Positions 25,642 through 36,007 are shown, counted from the stretch's first letter. The stretch is DNA of 64,000 bases from Branchiibius sp. NY16-3462-2 (GCF_001594145.1 NZ_LVCF01000001.1:496001-560000), one strand, 5' to 3'. The notes: generated by a model not told the origin, from the letters alone. Numbers and translations: made by a program.

Positions 25642-27173
25642 TTGCCGCTCCCCTCAGCGACCGGCACCGCAGGAACCGGGTCGGTCGAATGCGTGTATTC
25701 CAACGTCTGCTTGACCGCTGGGTTCAGTAGGTCCAGAGCGGGCTTGGGGTAGAACCCGAGCGCGACCATGAAGGCGATGAGTACGCCGGCCACCACCTTC
25801 TCGCGTACCGATAGGTCCGCGACGGTCCCGCCATCTGCCGTGGCCAGACCTTCCGGCTTGGGCCCGGTCATGACCCGCTTGTAGAGCCACAACACGTAGA
25901 TGGCAGCCAGGATCACGCCGAGGGCAGCGATCGCACCGGCCCACTTGTAACGGCTGAACGTGCCCATCATGACCAGGAACTCGGAGATGAAGGAGTTCAA
26001 CCCCGGCAGCGACAGACCAGACAGACCGGCGATCAGGAAGACTCCGGCCAGGACCGGGGTCACCCGCTGCCAACCGCCGTAGTCGGCGATGTTCTTGCTG
26101 CCGCGCCGCACGATGAGGAAACCGGCGAACAGGAAGAGTGCCGCGGTGGTGAAGCCGTGGTTGACCATGTACAGGTTCGCGCCGGCCTGGGAGGTCGAGG
26201 TGAGCGCGAAGATGCCCAGCACGATGAAACCGAAGTGGCTGACCGAGGTGTAGGCGATCAGACGCATCATGTCCGTCTGACCGATCGCTACCAATGCGCC
26301 GTAGATGATCGAGATCAACGCCAGCACGATGATCACCGGAGTCGCCCACTTGCTGGCCTCGGGGAACAGCTGCAGGCAGAACCGGATCATCCCGAAGGTG
26401 CCGACCTTGTCCAGCACGCCGACGAGCAGCACGGCCACCGCGGGGCGTGACTCCGCGGCCGCATCCGGCAGCCAGGTGTGGACCGGCCACATCGGGGCCT
26501 TGATGGCGAAGGCGATGAAGAAGCCCAGGAAGATCAGCCGTTCGGTGCTGGTCGACATGTGCAGCCCGGTCAGTTTGCTGATCAGGAAGCCGTCGTCACC
26601 GCCGGGGCCCTGCTGGTAGAGCGCGATGACGGCGACCAGCATGATCAAGCCACCGAGCAGCGAGAACAGCAGGAACTTCACCGCGGCGTACTGCCGACGG
26701 GCCCCACCGAAGGAGCCGATCAGGAAGTAGACCGGGATCAGCATCGCTTCGAAGAAGACGTAGAACAGGAAGACGTCGGTCGCGGCGAAGACACCGATCA
26801 TGAACGTCTCGAGCACCAGCAGCAGAGCGAAGTAGACCTGTTGGCGCCGACCCGCCTGCGGCTCGTCGTTCCATGCCGCCAGCAGCGACACGGGGACCAG
26901 GACCAGGCTCATCAGGATCAGGGCCAGCGAGATCCCGTCCACGCCGAGTGCGTAGGAGACACCGAATTGCGGGATCCAGGTGTGGGTCTCGGTGAGCTGG
27001 AACTGCGTGGTCGAGTCCAGGTCGAAGCGGGTCGCCATCACGATGCCGAAGACCAGCGTCGCCAGGGAGAACGCCAGCGCGATGTGCCGGGCGTAGGTCG
27101 CCGAGCCCTTCGGCAGGAAAGCGACGATCAGGGCCCCGACCAGCGGGATCAGACCGAGCGTTGTCAACCACAT
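25638..27173 (-). CDS. nuoM: NADH:quinone oxidoreductase subunit NuoM
   Basis: A 511-aa proton-translocating subunit. The transmembrane glutamate is in FYVFFEAMLIPVYFLIG and the lysine in FAIKAPMWPVHTWLPDA. Actinobacterial features such as VLLVGVLDKVGTFGMIRF are present. The ATG at 27173 shares a base with the nuoL stop (TGATG) and is preferred over the GTG at 27188. Confidence 0.96.
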   Translation of the reverse strand: MWLTTLGLIPLVGALIVAFLPKGSATYARHIALAFSLATLVFGIVMATRFDLDSTTQFQLTETHTWIPQFGVSYALGVDGISLALILMSLVLVPVSLLAAWNDEPQAGRRQQVYFALLLVLETFMIGVFAATDVFLFYVFFEAMLIPVYFLIGSFGGARRQYAAVKFLLFSLLGGLIMLVAVIALYQQGPGGDDGFLISKLTGLHMSTSTERLIFLGFFIAFAIKAPMWPVHTWLPDAAAESRPAVAVLLVGVLDKVGTFGMIRFCLQLFPEASKWATPVIIVLALISIIYGALVAIGQTDMMRLIAYTSVSHFGFIVLGIFALTSTSQAGANLYMVNHGFTTAALFLFAGFLIVRRGSKNIADYGGWQRVTPVLAGVFLIAGLSGLSLPGLNSFISEFLVMMGTFSRYKWAGAIAALGVILAAIYVLWLYKRVMTGPKPEGLATADGGTVADLSVREKVVAGVLIAFMVALGFYPKPALDLLNPAVKQTLEYTHSTDPVPAVPVAEGSGK

Positions 27174-29083
27174 CACTGGACCACCCACACGATGCCGAGG
27201 ATTGCAACGACGCCCAGGAGCATCGTCAGCGCGTAGGAGCGCACATAACCGTTCTGGATCTTGCGCAACCGGGACGAGGAGCCACCGATCAGGGCAGCCG
27301 CGCCGCCGACGGCACCATCGACACCCTTGTTGTCGGCGTAGACCAGGGCCCGCGTGAGGTGCACACCGGGTCGGGCGAAGACCGCCTCGTTGATGTCGTC
27401 CTGGTACAGGTCCTTGCGAGCGGCCTGGGTGAGCGGTGAACCGACCGGTGGGTTGATCGGCACATCACTGGCCCAGAACTGCCGGTACGCCACGAAGATG
27501 CCGAGCAACACCAGGGCGAGCGTGAGGATCATCAGCACCCACACCGGGAGCACGGGATGGTCCTCGCCGACTTCACCGAGCACCGGCTTGAGCCAGTTCG
27601 TGATGATGCCGGTCGGCCCGAGGATCAGACCGAGGAAGGCCGAGCCGAAGGCCAGCACCATCATCGGGATGGTCATCACCAGCGGCGACTCGTGCGGGTG
27701 CACGTCGTCGGTCCAGCGGGCCTTGCCCTGGAACGTCATGAAGAACAACCGGGACATGTAGAAGGCGGTCAGCCCGGCGGCCAACATGGCCGCGCCCCCG
27801 AACACCCAGGGCCGCCAGCCGTCACCGACGAAGGCACTCTCGATGATCTTGTCCTTGGACCAGAACCCCGAGAAACCAGGGATGCCGATGATGGCCAGGT
27901 ACCCCAGGCCGAAGGTGGCCCAGGTGATCTTCATGACCGTGGACAAGCCACCGAATCTGCGCATATTCACCTGGTCGTTCATCGCATGCATCACCGAGCC
28001 GGCACCGAGGAACATGCCCGCCTTGAAGAAGCCGTGCGTGAGCAGGTGGAAGATCGCGAAGGCGTACCCGATCGGGCCGAGACCCGCGGCCAGGATCATG
28101 TAACCGATCTGCGACATCGTCGACGCCGCGAGCGCCTTCTTCAGGTCGTCCTTGGCGCAACCGACGATCGCTCCGTAGACCAGCGTGATGGCTCCCACGA
28201 TGCACACCGCCAGGCGGGCATCCGGGGTCGCGGTGTAGATGACGTTGCTGCGGGCGATCAGATAGACACCCGCGGTCACCATGGTCGCCGCGTGGATCAG
28301 TGCCGAGACCGGTGTCGGACCGGCCATCGCATCGCCCAACCAGGCCTGCAAGGGGAACTGCGCCGACTTACCGCAGGCGCCCAGCAGCAGGAAGAGCCCG
28401 ATCGCCGTCAGCGCACCCTTGCTCGCGCCCTGCACACCGGCGTCGACACCGGCGAAGTCAATGCGTCCGAAGGTCGCGAACATCGTGAAGATACCCAGCA
28501 GCAGACCGAAGTCGCCGACGCGGTTCATGATGAACGCCTTGTTACCGGCGGTGGCGTAGGCCGGGTTCCAGTTCCAGAAGCTGATCAGCAGGAACGAGGC
28601 CAGACCGACGCCTTCCCAGCCGACGAAGAGCAGACCGTAGGAGTCGGCCAGCACCAGCGTGAGCATCGCGGCGATGAACAGGTTGAGGTAGGCGAAGAAC
28701 CGCCGCTTGTCCGGGTCGTGCTCCATGTACCCCAGGGAGTACACGTGGATGAGCGAGCCGACGAAGGTGATCAGCAGCACGAACGTCAGCGACAGCGGGT
28801 CCATCAGCAGACCGGCGTCGAGTTTGAAGTCGCCGGTCTGCAACCAGGAGAACAGGTGAAGGTGCATCGACCGGTCGTCACTGGCGCGGCCGACCATCTG
28901 GATGACGATGCCGATACCCAGCAAGCACGCCAACCAGGACATCGCAACGGCGAGGTACGGCCCCACCTTGTCCAGAGCTTTCCCGCCGAGCAGGAGGATC
29001 GCCGCACCGGCCAGCGGCAGCGCGATCAGTAGCCAGCCAGCACTGGCGAGCCCTGTCGCTGCTGTCGTTTCCATGGACTGCAT
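27173..29083 (-). CDS. nuoL: NADH:quinone oxidoreductase subunit NuoL
   Basis: A 636-aa subunit with canonical motifs WEGVGLASFLLISFW, FIMNRVGDFGLLLG, FPLQAWLGDAMAGPTPVSAL and TMSQIGYMILAAGLG. It is the most distal pump module and carries the long amphipathic helix. The start is ATG at 29083; an ATG three codons later is possible. A gap of 15 bp separates it from nuoK, one of the few non-overlapping junctions. Confidence 0.96.
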   Translation of the reverse strand: MQSMETTAATGLASAGWLLIALPLAGAAILLLGGKALDKVGPYLAVAMSWLACLLGIGIVIQMVGRASDDRSMHLHLFSWLQTGDFKLDAGLLMDPLSLTFVLLITFVGSLIHVYSLGYMEHDPDKRRFFAYLNLFIAAMLTLVLADSYGLLFVGWEGVGLASFLLISFWNWNPAYATAGNKAFIMNRVGDFGLLLGIFTMFATFGRIDFAGVDAGVQGASKGALTAIGLFLLLGACGKSAQFPLQAWLGDAMAGPTPVSALIHAATMVTAGVYLIARSNVIYTATPDARLAVCIVGAITLVYGAIVGCAKDDLKKALAASTMSQIGYMILAAGLGPIGYAFAIFHLLTHGFFKAGMFLGAGSVMHAMNDQVNMRRFGGLSTVMKITWATFGLGYLAIIGIPGFSGFWSKDKIIESAFVGDGWRPWVFGGAAMLAAGLTAFYMSRLFFMTFQGKARWTDDVHPHESPLVMTIPMMVLAFGSAFLGLILGPTGIITNWLKPVLGEVGEDHPVLPVWVLMILTLALVLLGIFVAYRQFWASDVPINPPVGSPLTQAARKDLYQDDINEAVFARPGVHLTRALVYADNKGVDGAVGGAAALIGGSSSRLRKIQNGYVRSYALTMLLGVVAILGIVWVVQ

Positions 29084-29098
29084 CAGTTCACCGATCCC

Positions 29099-29398
29099 TT
29101 ACAACTTCAGCAGGTTCGCGTCGTCGACCGAAGCCGACCGGCGAGCCCGGTAGATGGCCATGATGATCGCGAGGCCGACGACGACCTCCGCAGCGGCGAC
29201 CACCATCACGAAGAGGGCGATCACCTGACCATCGAGCGTGCCGAACATCCGCGCGAACGTGACGAAGGCGAGATTGGCCGCGTTGAGCATCAACTCGACA
29301 CCCATGAAGACGATGATCGCGTTGCGGCGAAGCAGCACGACCGCGGTGCCGATGGAGAACAGGATCACCGACAGGTAGATGTACCCGATCAGGCTCAC
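29099..29398 (-). CDS. nuoK: NADH:quinone oxidoreductase subunit NuoK
   Basis: A 99-aa three-helix protein. VFMGVELMLNAANLAFV holds the conserved glutamate in helix 2 and VAAAEVVVGLAIIMAIY the second one in helix 3. The GTG start overlaps the nuoJ stop by four bases. Confidence 0.96.
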   Translation of the reverse strand: MSLIGYIYLSVILFSIGTAVVLLRRNAIIVFMGVELMLNAANLAFVTFARMFGTLDGQVIALFVMVVAAAEVVVGLAIIMAIYRARRSASVDDANLLKL

Positions 29399-30189
29399 TG
29401 GCGGTCACCCACTTCCTGCGAGGTCATGTCCCCCGACTCCCCTTCCAACTCCTGGGAGTGCTCGAACTCCCGCTGGCTGTCGGCCACTTGCTTACGAGCG
29501 CGCAGCACCCGCGAGATCGACAGTTCGCTGATCGAGCCGTCGGGCAGGAGCGCCGGGGTGTCGACCGCGTTGTTCCGCGCGTACACACCGGGCACCGGCA
29601 GACCAGCGACGTGCTCGCCGGACTTGATCCGCTCGCGCGACCAATCCGCCTGGCTGGGCTTGGCGCTCAGCCGCTCGCGGTGCGCCAGGATCATCGCGCC
29701 GATCGCGGCAGTGATGAGCAGCGCAGAGGTGACCTCGAACGGCCAGACGTACGGCCCGAAGATCAGGTTCGCGATTCCGCTGACGTTGCCCGGGTCGGCG
29801 TTGACCTGCTGCAGGCCGACCGCCGTGGGGAACTTGGCGTTCGCGACCTGCGCCAGCAGCATCGCCATCAGCGCCAGGCTGAGCAGCAGGCCGGCGACCC
29901 GCTGCCCGCGGATGGTCTCGACCAAGGAGTCGGAGGAGTCGACGCCGACCAACATGATGACGAAGAGGAACAGCATCATGACGGCGCCGGAGTAGACGAA
30001 GATCTGGATGACGCCGAGGAACTCGGCCTGCTGCGCGATGTAGAAGATACCCAGGATGATCATGGTCAGCGCCATACCCATGGCGGCGTGGACCGCCTTG
30101 CGGGCAAAGAGCAACCCGAGGGCGCCGAAGACGGCTAACGGTGCACAGAACCAGAAGAGGGTGGTCTCCGCACCTCCGAGGTGGGTCAT
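29395..30189 (-). CDS. nuoJ: NADH:quinone oxidoreductase subunit NuoJ with soluble C-terminal tail
   Basis: A 264-aa protein. The first 170 residues are the usual five-helix NuoJ, with FLGVIQIFVYSGAVMMLFLFVIML. A polar tail of about 90 residues follows (RERLSAKPSQADWSRERIKSGEHV onward), ending in an acidic segment. Longer NuoJ proteins are known in actinobacteria. The ATG overlaps the nuoI stop. Confidence 0.95.
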   Translation of the reverse strand: MTHLGGAETTLFWFCAPLAVFGALGLLFARKAVHAAMGMALTMIILGIFYIAQQAEFLGVIQIFVYSGAVMMLFLFVIMLVGVDSSDSLVETIRGQRVAGLLLSLALMAMLLAQVANAKFPTAVGLQQVNADPGNVSGIANLIFGPYVWPFEVTSALLITAAIGAMILAHRERLSAKPSQADWSRERIKSGEHVAGLPVPGVYARNNAVDTPALLPDGSISELSISRVLRARKQVADSQREFEHSQELEGESGDMTSQEVGDRQ

Positions 30190-30821
30190 GACACGTGCTC
30201 TTCCTGCTTGGCTTCATCGCGGGCTTCCACCCAGTCGCGCTGCGCCTGCGTCGGGCCGGTGACCTTGCCCTGGTAGTAGTCGCGCTCCTCCATACCTTCG
30301 ACCATCGGGTGCGGCGCGGGCAGCATCCCGGACAGCAACGGCGCGAGCAGTTGGTCCTTGGTGAAGATCAGGTCGGCGCGGTTGTTGTCCGCCAGTTCGT
30401 ACTCGTTGGTCATCGTCAGGGCACGGGTCGGGCACGCCTCGATACACAAGCCGCAGAAGATGCAGCGCAGATAGTTGATCTGGTAGACGCGGCCGTACCG
30501 CTCCCCCGGCGAGAACCGCTGGCCGGTCGCGTCGTCGTTGCTGGCGCCTTCGACCAGGATCGCGTCGGCAGGGCAGGCCCAGGCACACAACTCGCACCCG
30601 ACGCACTTCTCCAGACCGTCGGGGTGGCGGTTGAGCTGGTGGCGGCCGTGGAAGCGCAGTTGGGTGGGGCGCTTCTCTTCGGGATATTCCTCGGTGGGCA
30701 CCTTGCGGAACATGGTCGAGAAGGTGACCCCGAATCCGGCGACCGGTGCGAAGAGTTCCGCGAGGAAGCTCTTCTTCTCCTGGTCGCCGGGCCCGTTGGT
30801 GGGCACTGGGTTGTCAGTCAC
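30186..30821 (-). CDS. nuoI: NADH:quinone oxidoreductase iron-sulfur subunit NuoI
   Basis: A 211-aa subunit with two [4Fe-4S] motifs, CVGCELCAWACPADAI and CIFCGLCIEACPTRAL, for clusters N6a and N6b. RFHGRHQLNRHPDGLEKC precedes the first. The C-terminal 60 residues are the extension common in actinobacterial NuoI. The GTG at 30821 overlaps the nuoH end by eight bases. Confidence 0.96.
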   Translation of the reverse strand: MTDNPVPTNGPGDQEKKSFLAELFAPVAGFGVTFSTMFRKVPTEEYPEEKRPTQLRFHGRHQLNRHPDGLEKCVGCELCAWACPADAILVEGASNDDATGQRFSPGERYGRVYQINYLRCIFCGLCIEACPTRALTMTNEYELADNNRADLIFTKDQLLAPLLSGMLPAPHPMVEGMEERDYYQGKVTGPTQAQRDWVEARDEAKQEEHVS

Positions 30822-32205
30822 GGGATTCCTCCGCAGTGGTCGGACCCGTCGTGATCGGGTCGTCGGTGGCAATGTGCGTCGGGCTTGCTGCGGCCAGCGC
30901 GGGGACCGGTTCGCGCAACCGCTGGCCGGGCAGCGGCGGCACCGGGTGGCCGCCCGCAAACGGATCGACTTCGGCTGGCGGGGCCTTGTCCACGGCGGCC
31001 TTGCGGGCCTGTCTGCTGTCGAAGAGCCACGCGGCCAGCAGCACCAGCAGCGCGATTACTCCGACGACGAACATCGTGGCCTGTGGGAAGGTTCTGCCGA
31101 AGAGACTGACCTGCCGATCGCCCAGGAAACCGAGTTGGGCGGCGCGGATGAAGGCGATGGCCACCACCCAGATCAGGGTGGTGGGGATCAACACCTTCCA
31201 ACCCAACCGCATGAACTGGTCGTAGCGCACGCGTGGCAGCGAACCGCGCAGCCAGACGAAGAAGAACATGAACAGCCACAGCTTGATGCCGAACCAGAGC
31301 AGACCCCACCAACCGCCGTTGAACATGCCGTTGTTGATGGCACTGATCCCGGGGGGCGCCTGCCAGCCGCCGAAGAACATCGTCGTGGCCAGACCGGCGA
31401 CGGTGAACATGTTGACGTATTCGCCCAGGTAGAACATCGCGAACTTCATCGAGGAGTACTCGGTGTGGAAACCACCGGTCAACTCCCCCTCGCCCTCGGC
31501 GAGGTCGAACGGCAACCGGTTGGTCTCACCGACCATCGTGATGACGTAGACGATGAGGGAGAAGAACGCCGGGATCGCGAACCACAGGCTGCTCTGCGCG
31601 GCGACGATCTGCGAGGTCGACATGGACTTGGCGTACATGAAGACCACGACCAACGACAGGCCCATGGCGATCTCGTAGGAGATGACCTGGGCGCTGGAGC
31701 GCAGACCACCCAGCAGCGGGTACGTCGATCCGGAGGCCCAGCCGGCCAGCACGATGCCGTAGGTGCCGACTCCCGCGACTGCCAGCACCAGGAGTACGGC
31801 GATCGGGGTATCGGTCAGCTGCAGCGGCGTGTGGTGGCCGAACATCCAGACGCTGTTGCTGATCGGGATGATCGCGAAGGACACGAAGGCCATCGCACCG
31901 GCCAGGGTCGGCGCCAGGATGAACATGAACTTGTCGGCCTTGGCGGGGACCACGTCCTCTTTGAAGGCCAGCTTCACGCCGTCCGCGGCGGACTGGAAGA
32001 TGCCCCAGGGTCCGAACCGGTTGGGACCCGGTCGCTGCTGCATCCGGCCGATGACTCGCCGCTCGAACCAGATCACGATCAGCGTCGACAACAGCAGGAG
32101 CACGAAGAGGAAGACGGCCTTGACCAGGGACAGCCACCACGGCGTGTCGCTGAAGTCGGCGACCGGGTTGTCCGTGGTCGCGGCGAGCGTGACCAGGCTG
32201 CTCAT
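30814..32205 (-). CDS. nuoH: NADH:quinone oxidoreductase subunit NuoH with Pro-rich C-terminal tail
   Basis: A 463-aa membrane subunit. It has the canonical quinone-chamber motifs ERRVIGRMQQRPGPNRFGPWG (residues 49-69), ADGVKLAFKEDVVP and NRLPFDLAEGEGELTGGFHTE. After about residue 396 comes a roughly 65-residue soluble tail rich in Pro and Ala. The ATG overlaps the nuoG stop as ATGA. Confidence 0.96.
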   Translation of the reverse strand: MSSLVTLAATTDNPVADFSDTPWWLSLVKAVFLFVLLLLSTLIVIWFERRVIGRMQQRPGPNRFGPWGIFQSAADGVKLAFKEDVVPAKADKFMFILAPTLAGAMAFVSFAIIPISNSVWMFGHHTPLQLTDTPIAVLLVLAVAGVGTYGIVLAGWASGSTYPLLGGLRSSAQVISYEIAMGLSLVVVFMYAKSMSTSQIVAAQSSLWFAIPAFFSLIVYVITMVGETNRLPFDLAEGEGELTGGFHTEYSSMKFAMFYLGEYVNMFTVAGLATTMFFGGWQAPPGISAINNGMFNGGWWGLLWFGIKLWLFMFFFVWLRGSLPRVRYDQFMRLGWKVLIPTTLIWVVAIAFIRAAQLGFLGDRQVSLFGRTFPQATMFVVGVIALLVLLAAWLFDSRQARKAAVDKAPPAEVDPFAGGHPVPPLPGQRLREPVPALAAASPTHIATDDPITTGPTTAEESRD

Positions 32206-34685
32206 CGCACCGCCTCCTTCGTCCCGGCGCGCAGCGCCACGATTGCGCCGGCATCGGCCGCGAGGTCTGCGCGCACCGCACACCCCTGCGACTTCGTCGG
32301 CAACCAGACCACATGATCGGGCATATCGGTGATGGCCACCGGCAGAGTCACCGATCCGGCCTTGGCCTGGACCGTCAGCAGCTCCCCTTCGGCGACGCCG
32401 ACACCTGCAGCCGTCGCGGCGGAGATCCGTGCAACGCTCGGGTGGGCGGTCCCGGCCAGGAACGGCTCACCCTCCTGCAGAGAGCCCTTGTCCAACAACA
32501 GGTTCCAGGTCGCAAGGACCGCTTCACCGGCCAATGGCCGCGGCACCGAACCCCCGGTCGCGCGCGGGCGGCTGGCCCGCTCACCGGTCCAGGGCCCGAT
32601 CTCCGCCAACTCGCTCTGGATGGCGGCCACGGTGCGGGTGCCCAGGAACTCGCCCATCTCACCGGCCAGCAGATCCAGGACCCGGTAGTCCGACATCCCC
32701 TGGGTCTCGATGGCCCGCTCGAACGGACGCACCCGGCCCTCCCAGTTGACGAAAGACCCGTCCTTCTCCTGGTGCGCGGCGACGGGCAGGATCACGTCTG
32801 CGACCTCGCTGACCGTGCTGGTCCGCAGTTCCAGGGACACCACGAACGCATTGCTCAGGGCCGATCGCGCCGCAGCAGGGTCCGGCAGGTCGTCCAGGTC
32901 GACACCGCCGATCACCACTGCACCGAGCTCGCCGGCGGCAGCCGCCCGCAGGATCCCGGCAGTGTCACGACCCGGCGCATCGGGCAGATCCGTTGCCCCC
33001 CAGGCAGTTTCGATGGATGCCCGCGCGTCAGCACTCGCGACGGGCCGGCCACCCGGCAACAGGTTGGGCAGCGCGCCGGTCTCCAGAGCACCTCGCTCAC
33101 CGGCCCGGCGCGGCAGCCAGGCCAGGCGGGCACCGGTGGCCTGCGACAGGGACAGCGCGGCCGACAATGCACCTGGCACGCTGGCCAGTCGGGCACCGGC
33201 CAGGACGATGGACTCCCGACCCAGGGCATCGGCGTACTCACTGAGGCTGCCCTTGGCCAGGGCGTCGAGAACCTCAGCCTCGGTGCCCGGGGCGGCCTGG
33301 ATCAGCTCGCCGCCGGCTTTGCGCAGACCATTGGTCTCGAACGGCGCGATCGAGATGACCTTGAGTTGCTTCTTGCGCCACGCCTTGCGCAGCCGCAGGA
33401 AGACCATCGCAGCTTCTTCCTCGGGCTCCAGCCCGACGAGAAGCACGGTGTCCGCCTGCTCCAGGGCGTCGTACGTCACGGCATCCGGGGCGTCCACACC
33501 GGTCGCGACCACGTGGTGGGCCAGGAAGTCAGCCTCCTCGGCCGAGTGCGGCCGCGCACGGAAGTCGATGTCGTTGGTGCCCAGCACCAGACGCGCGAAC
33601 TTGCTGTAGGCGTAGGCGTCTTCGACGCTCATCCGGCCACCGGTCAGGACCCCGGCGGTGCCGGCGGCCTTCAGACCACGGGCGGCGAACTCCAACGCCT
33701 CGGGCCACCCGGCGACGCGTAGCTCACCGTTCTCGCGGATCAGCGGGTAGTTCAACCGCTCGCTGGTGGCGTAGGTGAACGCCCAGCGGCCCTTGTCGCA
33801 GTTCCACTCCTCGTTGACCTGCGGGTCGTTCAGCGCCATCCGGCGCAGCACGACACCACGGCGGTGGTCCACGCGCAGCGAGCACCCACCGGCGCAGTGC
33901 TCACAGACACTCGGGGTGGACACCAGGTCGAACGGGCGGGAGCGGAAGCGGTAGGCCGCACCCGTCAGCGCACCGACCGGGCAGATCTGCACCGTGTTAC
34001 CGGAGAAGTAGCTCTTGAAGGGCTTCTCCTCGTAGATACCGACCTGCTGCAGCGCGCCACGCTCGATCAACGAGATGAACGGGTCACCGGCGATCTGGTC
34101 GGAGAACCGGGTGCAGCGGGCGCACAGCACGCAGCGCTCGCGGTCCAGCAGCACCTCGGAGGAGATGTTGATCGGCTTGGGATAGGTCCGCTTGATGTCC
34201 TCGAACCGGCTCTTGGGCCGCCCGTTGCTCATCGCCTGGTTCTGCAGCGGGCACTCCCCGCCCTTGTCGCAGACCGGGCAGTCCAGCGGGTGGTTGATCA
34301 GCAACAACTCCATGACCCCGTGCTGCGCCTTCTCGGCGACCTCGGAGGTGTGCTGGGTCTTGACCTGCATCCCCTCGGTGGCCTCGATGGTGCACGACGC
34401 CTGCGGTTTGGGCATCGCACGCATCGAACCGTCGGGACCGGGGGTCGCGATGTCGACCAGACACTGGCGGCAGGCGCCAACCGGGTCCAACAACGGGTGG
34501 TCGCAGAAGCGCGGCACCTCGATGCCGGCCTTCTCGGCAGCGCGGATGACCAGGGTGCCCTTGGGCACGCTGACCGGCAGGCCGTCGATGGTCAGGGTGA
34601 TCGCATCGGGCGCGATCGGCGGAGCGGCATTGCCGCCCTTGTCGACCGCGTTGCCGCCCGCGGCCGGTGAGGTCACAGTCGTCAT
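32202..34685 (-). CDS. nuoG: NADH:quinone oxidoreductase subunit NuoG
   Basis: An 827-aa subunit. An N-terminal [2Fe-2S] ferredoxin domain (CDHPLLDPVGACRQC) and the His-ligated cluster region come first, then [4Fe-4S] ligands in CVLCARCTRFSDQ and a molybdopterin-oxidoreductase-like remainder. CDKGGECPLQNQAM is the conserved N3-N5 region and CEHCAGGC supplies an additional cluster motif. It passes electrons from NuoF to NuoI. ATG at 34685 overlaps the nuoF stop. Confidence 0.95.
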   Translation of the reverse strand: MTTVTSPAAGGNAVDKGGNAAPPIAPDAITLTIDGLPVSVPKGTLVIRAAEKAGIEVPRFCDHPLLDPVGACRQCLVDIATPGPDGSMRAMPKPQASCTIEATEGMQVKTQHTSEVAEKAQHGVMELLLINHPLDCPVCDKGGECPLQNQAMSNGRPKSRFEDIKRTYPKPINISSEVLLDRERCVLCARCTRFSDQIAGDPFISLIERGALQQVGIYEEKPFKSYFSGNTVQICPVGALTGAAYRFRSRPFDLVSTPSVCEHCAGGCSLRVDHRRGVVLRRMALNDPQVNEEWNCDKGRWAFTYATSERLNYPLIRENGELRVAGWPEALEFAARGLKAAGTAGVLTGGRMSVEDAYAYSKFARLVLGTNDIDFRARPHSAEEADFLAHHVVATGVDAPDAVTYDALEQADTVLLVGLEPEEEAAMVFLRLRKAWRKKQLKVISIAPFETNGLRKAGGELIQAAPGTEAEVLDALAKGSLSEYADALGRESIVLAGARLASVPGALSAALSLSQATGARLAWLPRRAGERGALETGALPNLLPGGRPVASADARASIETAWGATDLPDAPGRDTAGILRAAAAGELGAVVIGGVDLDDLPDPAAARSALSNAFVVSLELRTSTVSEVADVILPVAAHQEKDGSFVNWEGRVRPFERAIETQGMSDYRVLDLLAGEMGEFLGTRTVAAIQSELAEIGPWTGERASRPRATGGSVPRPLAGEAVLATWNLLLDKGSLQEGEPFLAGTAHPSVARISAATAAGVGVAEGELLTVQAKAGSVTLPVAITDMPDHVVWLPTKSQGCAVRADLAADAGAIVALRAGTKEAVR

Positions 34686-36004
34686 GCGGGGATCGTCTCC
34701 TTCGCCGTGACGGGGAACAGAACGGAGCGTTCGGGCGGGAAGGCCTCCCACCACGGGGTGTGCATACCAGCCTCGAACTCCTCGCGGAAGTACTTCACCG
34801 CGGAGGTGACCGGGCTGGTGGCGCCATCACCCAGGGCGCAGAAGCTGCGGCCGAGGATGTTGTCACAGATGTCGACCAGTTTGTCGATGTCGTCCTGGGT
34901 GCCCTGGCCGTATTCAAGGCGGGCCATGATCTGCTTCAGCCAGAAGGTGCCCTCACGGCAGGGGGTGCACTTGCCGCACGACTCGTGCGCGTAGAAGTCG
35001 ATCCAGCGGCTGACCGCGCGGACCACCGACACCGTCTCGTCGAAGATCTGCAGTGCCCGGGTGCCCAGCATCGAACCAGCCGCGGCGACCGACTCGAAAT
35101 CCAGTGGTACGTCGAGGTGTTCGGCCGTGAAGATCGGCGTCGACGAGCCTCCCGGAGTCCAGAACTTCAACTCGTGGCCCTCGCGGATGCCGCCGGACAT
35201 ATCCAGCAACTCGCGCAACGTGATGCCCAGCGGGGCTTCGTACTGACCCGGGGTCGTCACGTGTCCGGACAGGCTGAAGATGCCGAAGCCCTTCGACTTC
35301 TCGGTGCCCATCCCGGCGAACCAGTCCGCGCCGTGCAGCACGATCGGGGGGACCGAGGAGATCGACTCGACGTTGTTGACCACGGTCGGCCGGGCGTACA
35401 GGCCCGCGACCGCCGGGAACGGCGGCTTCAACCGGGGCTGCCCGCGGCGGCCCTCGAGGGAGTCCAGCAGCGCGGTCTCCTCGCCGCAGATGTAGGCGCC
35501 CGCTCCGGCGTGCACGGTCACGTCGAGGTCGAAACCCGTGCCGTGGATGTTCTTGCCCAGATGCCCTGCGGCGTAAGCCTCTTCGACGGCATGCAGCAAC
35601 CGACGGTAGACGTGCACCACCTCACCACGCAGATAGATGAAGGCGTGGTTGCAGCCGATCGCGAAGGAGGTGATGGCGACACCCTCGATCAGGAAGTGCG
35701 GCGCCGCCATGAGCAGCGGGATGTCCTTGCAGGTGCCCGGCTCGGACTCGTCGGCGTTGACCACGAGGTAGCGCGGTCCACCGTCCGGCTTAGGCAGGAA
35801 GGACCACTTCAGACCGGTCGGGAAGCCCGCGCCGCCACGGCCGCGCAGCCCGGAGTCCTTAGTCGCGGCGACCAGGTCTTCCTGGCTCATCCCGAGCGCC
35901 TTGTCGAGGCCCTGGTAGCCCTCGTGCTTGAGGTAGGTGTCCAACGTCCAGGACTGCGGGTCGTCCCAGAACTTCGTAAGGATCGGGGTCAGCGGAGTGC
36001 TCAT
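34682..36004 (-). CDS. nuoF: NADH:quinone oxidoreductase NADH-binding subunit NuoF
   Basis: A 440-aa subunit that oxidises NADH with FMN. The glycine-rich region GLRGRGGAGFPTGLKW is the NADH/FMN site, VVNADESEPGTCKD is conserved, and ESCGKCTPCREG supplies cluster N3 ligands. It starts three bases after the nuoE stop. No NuoF exists in the other nuo set. Confidence 0.96.
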   Translation of the reverse strand: MSTPLTPILTKFWDDPQSWTLDTYLKHEGYQGLDKALGMSQEDLVAATKDSGLRGRGGAGFPTGLKWSFLPKPDGGPRYLVVNADESEPGTCKDIPLLMAAPHFLIEGVAITSFAIGCNHAFIYLRGEVVHVYRRLLHAVEEAYAAGHLGKNIHGTGFDLDVTVHAGAGAYICGEETALLDSLEGRRGQPRLKPPFPAVAGLYARPTVVNNVESISSVPPIVLHGADWFAGMGTEKSKGFGIFSLSGHVTTPGQYEAPLGITLRELLDMSGGIREGHELKFWTPGGSSTPIFTAEHLDVPLDFESVAAAGSMLGTRALQIFDETVSVVRAVSRWIDFYAHESCGKCTPCREGTFWLKQIMARLEYGQGTQDDIDKLVDICDNILGRSFCALGDGATSPVTSAVKYFREEFEAGMHTPWWEAFPPERSVLFPVTAKETIPA

Positions 36005-36007
36005 GAC

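Noticed and set aside
27557..29032. 491-aa plus-strand frame over the complete-set nuoL
   Set aside because: Composition is typical of a reverse-strand shadow and nuoL is clearly the real gene.
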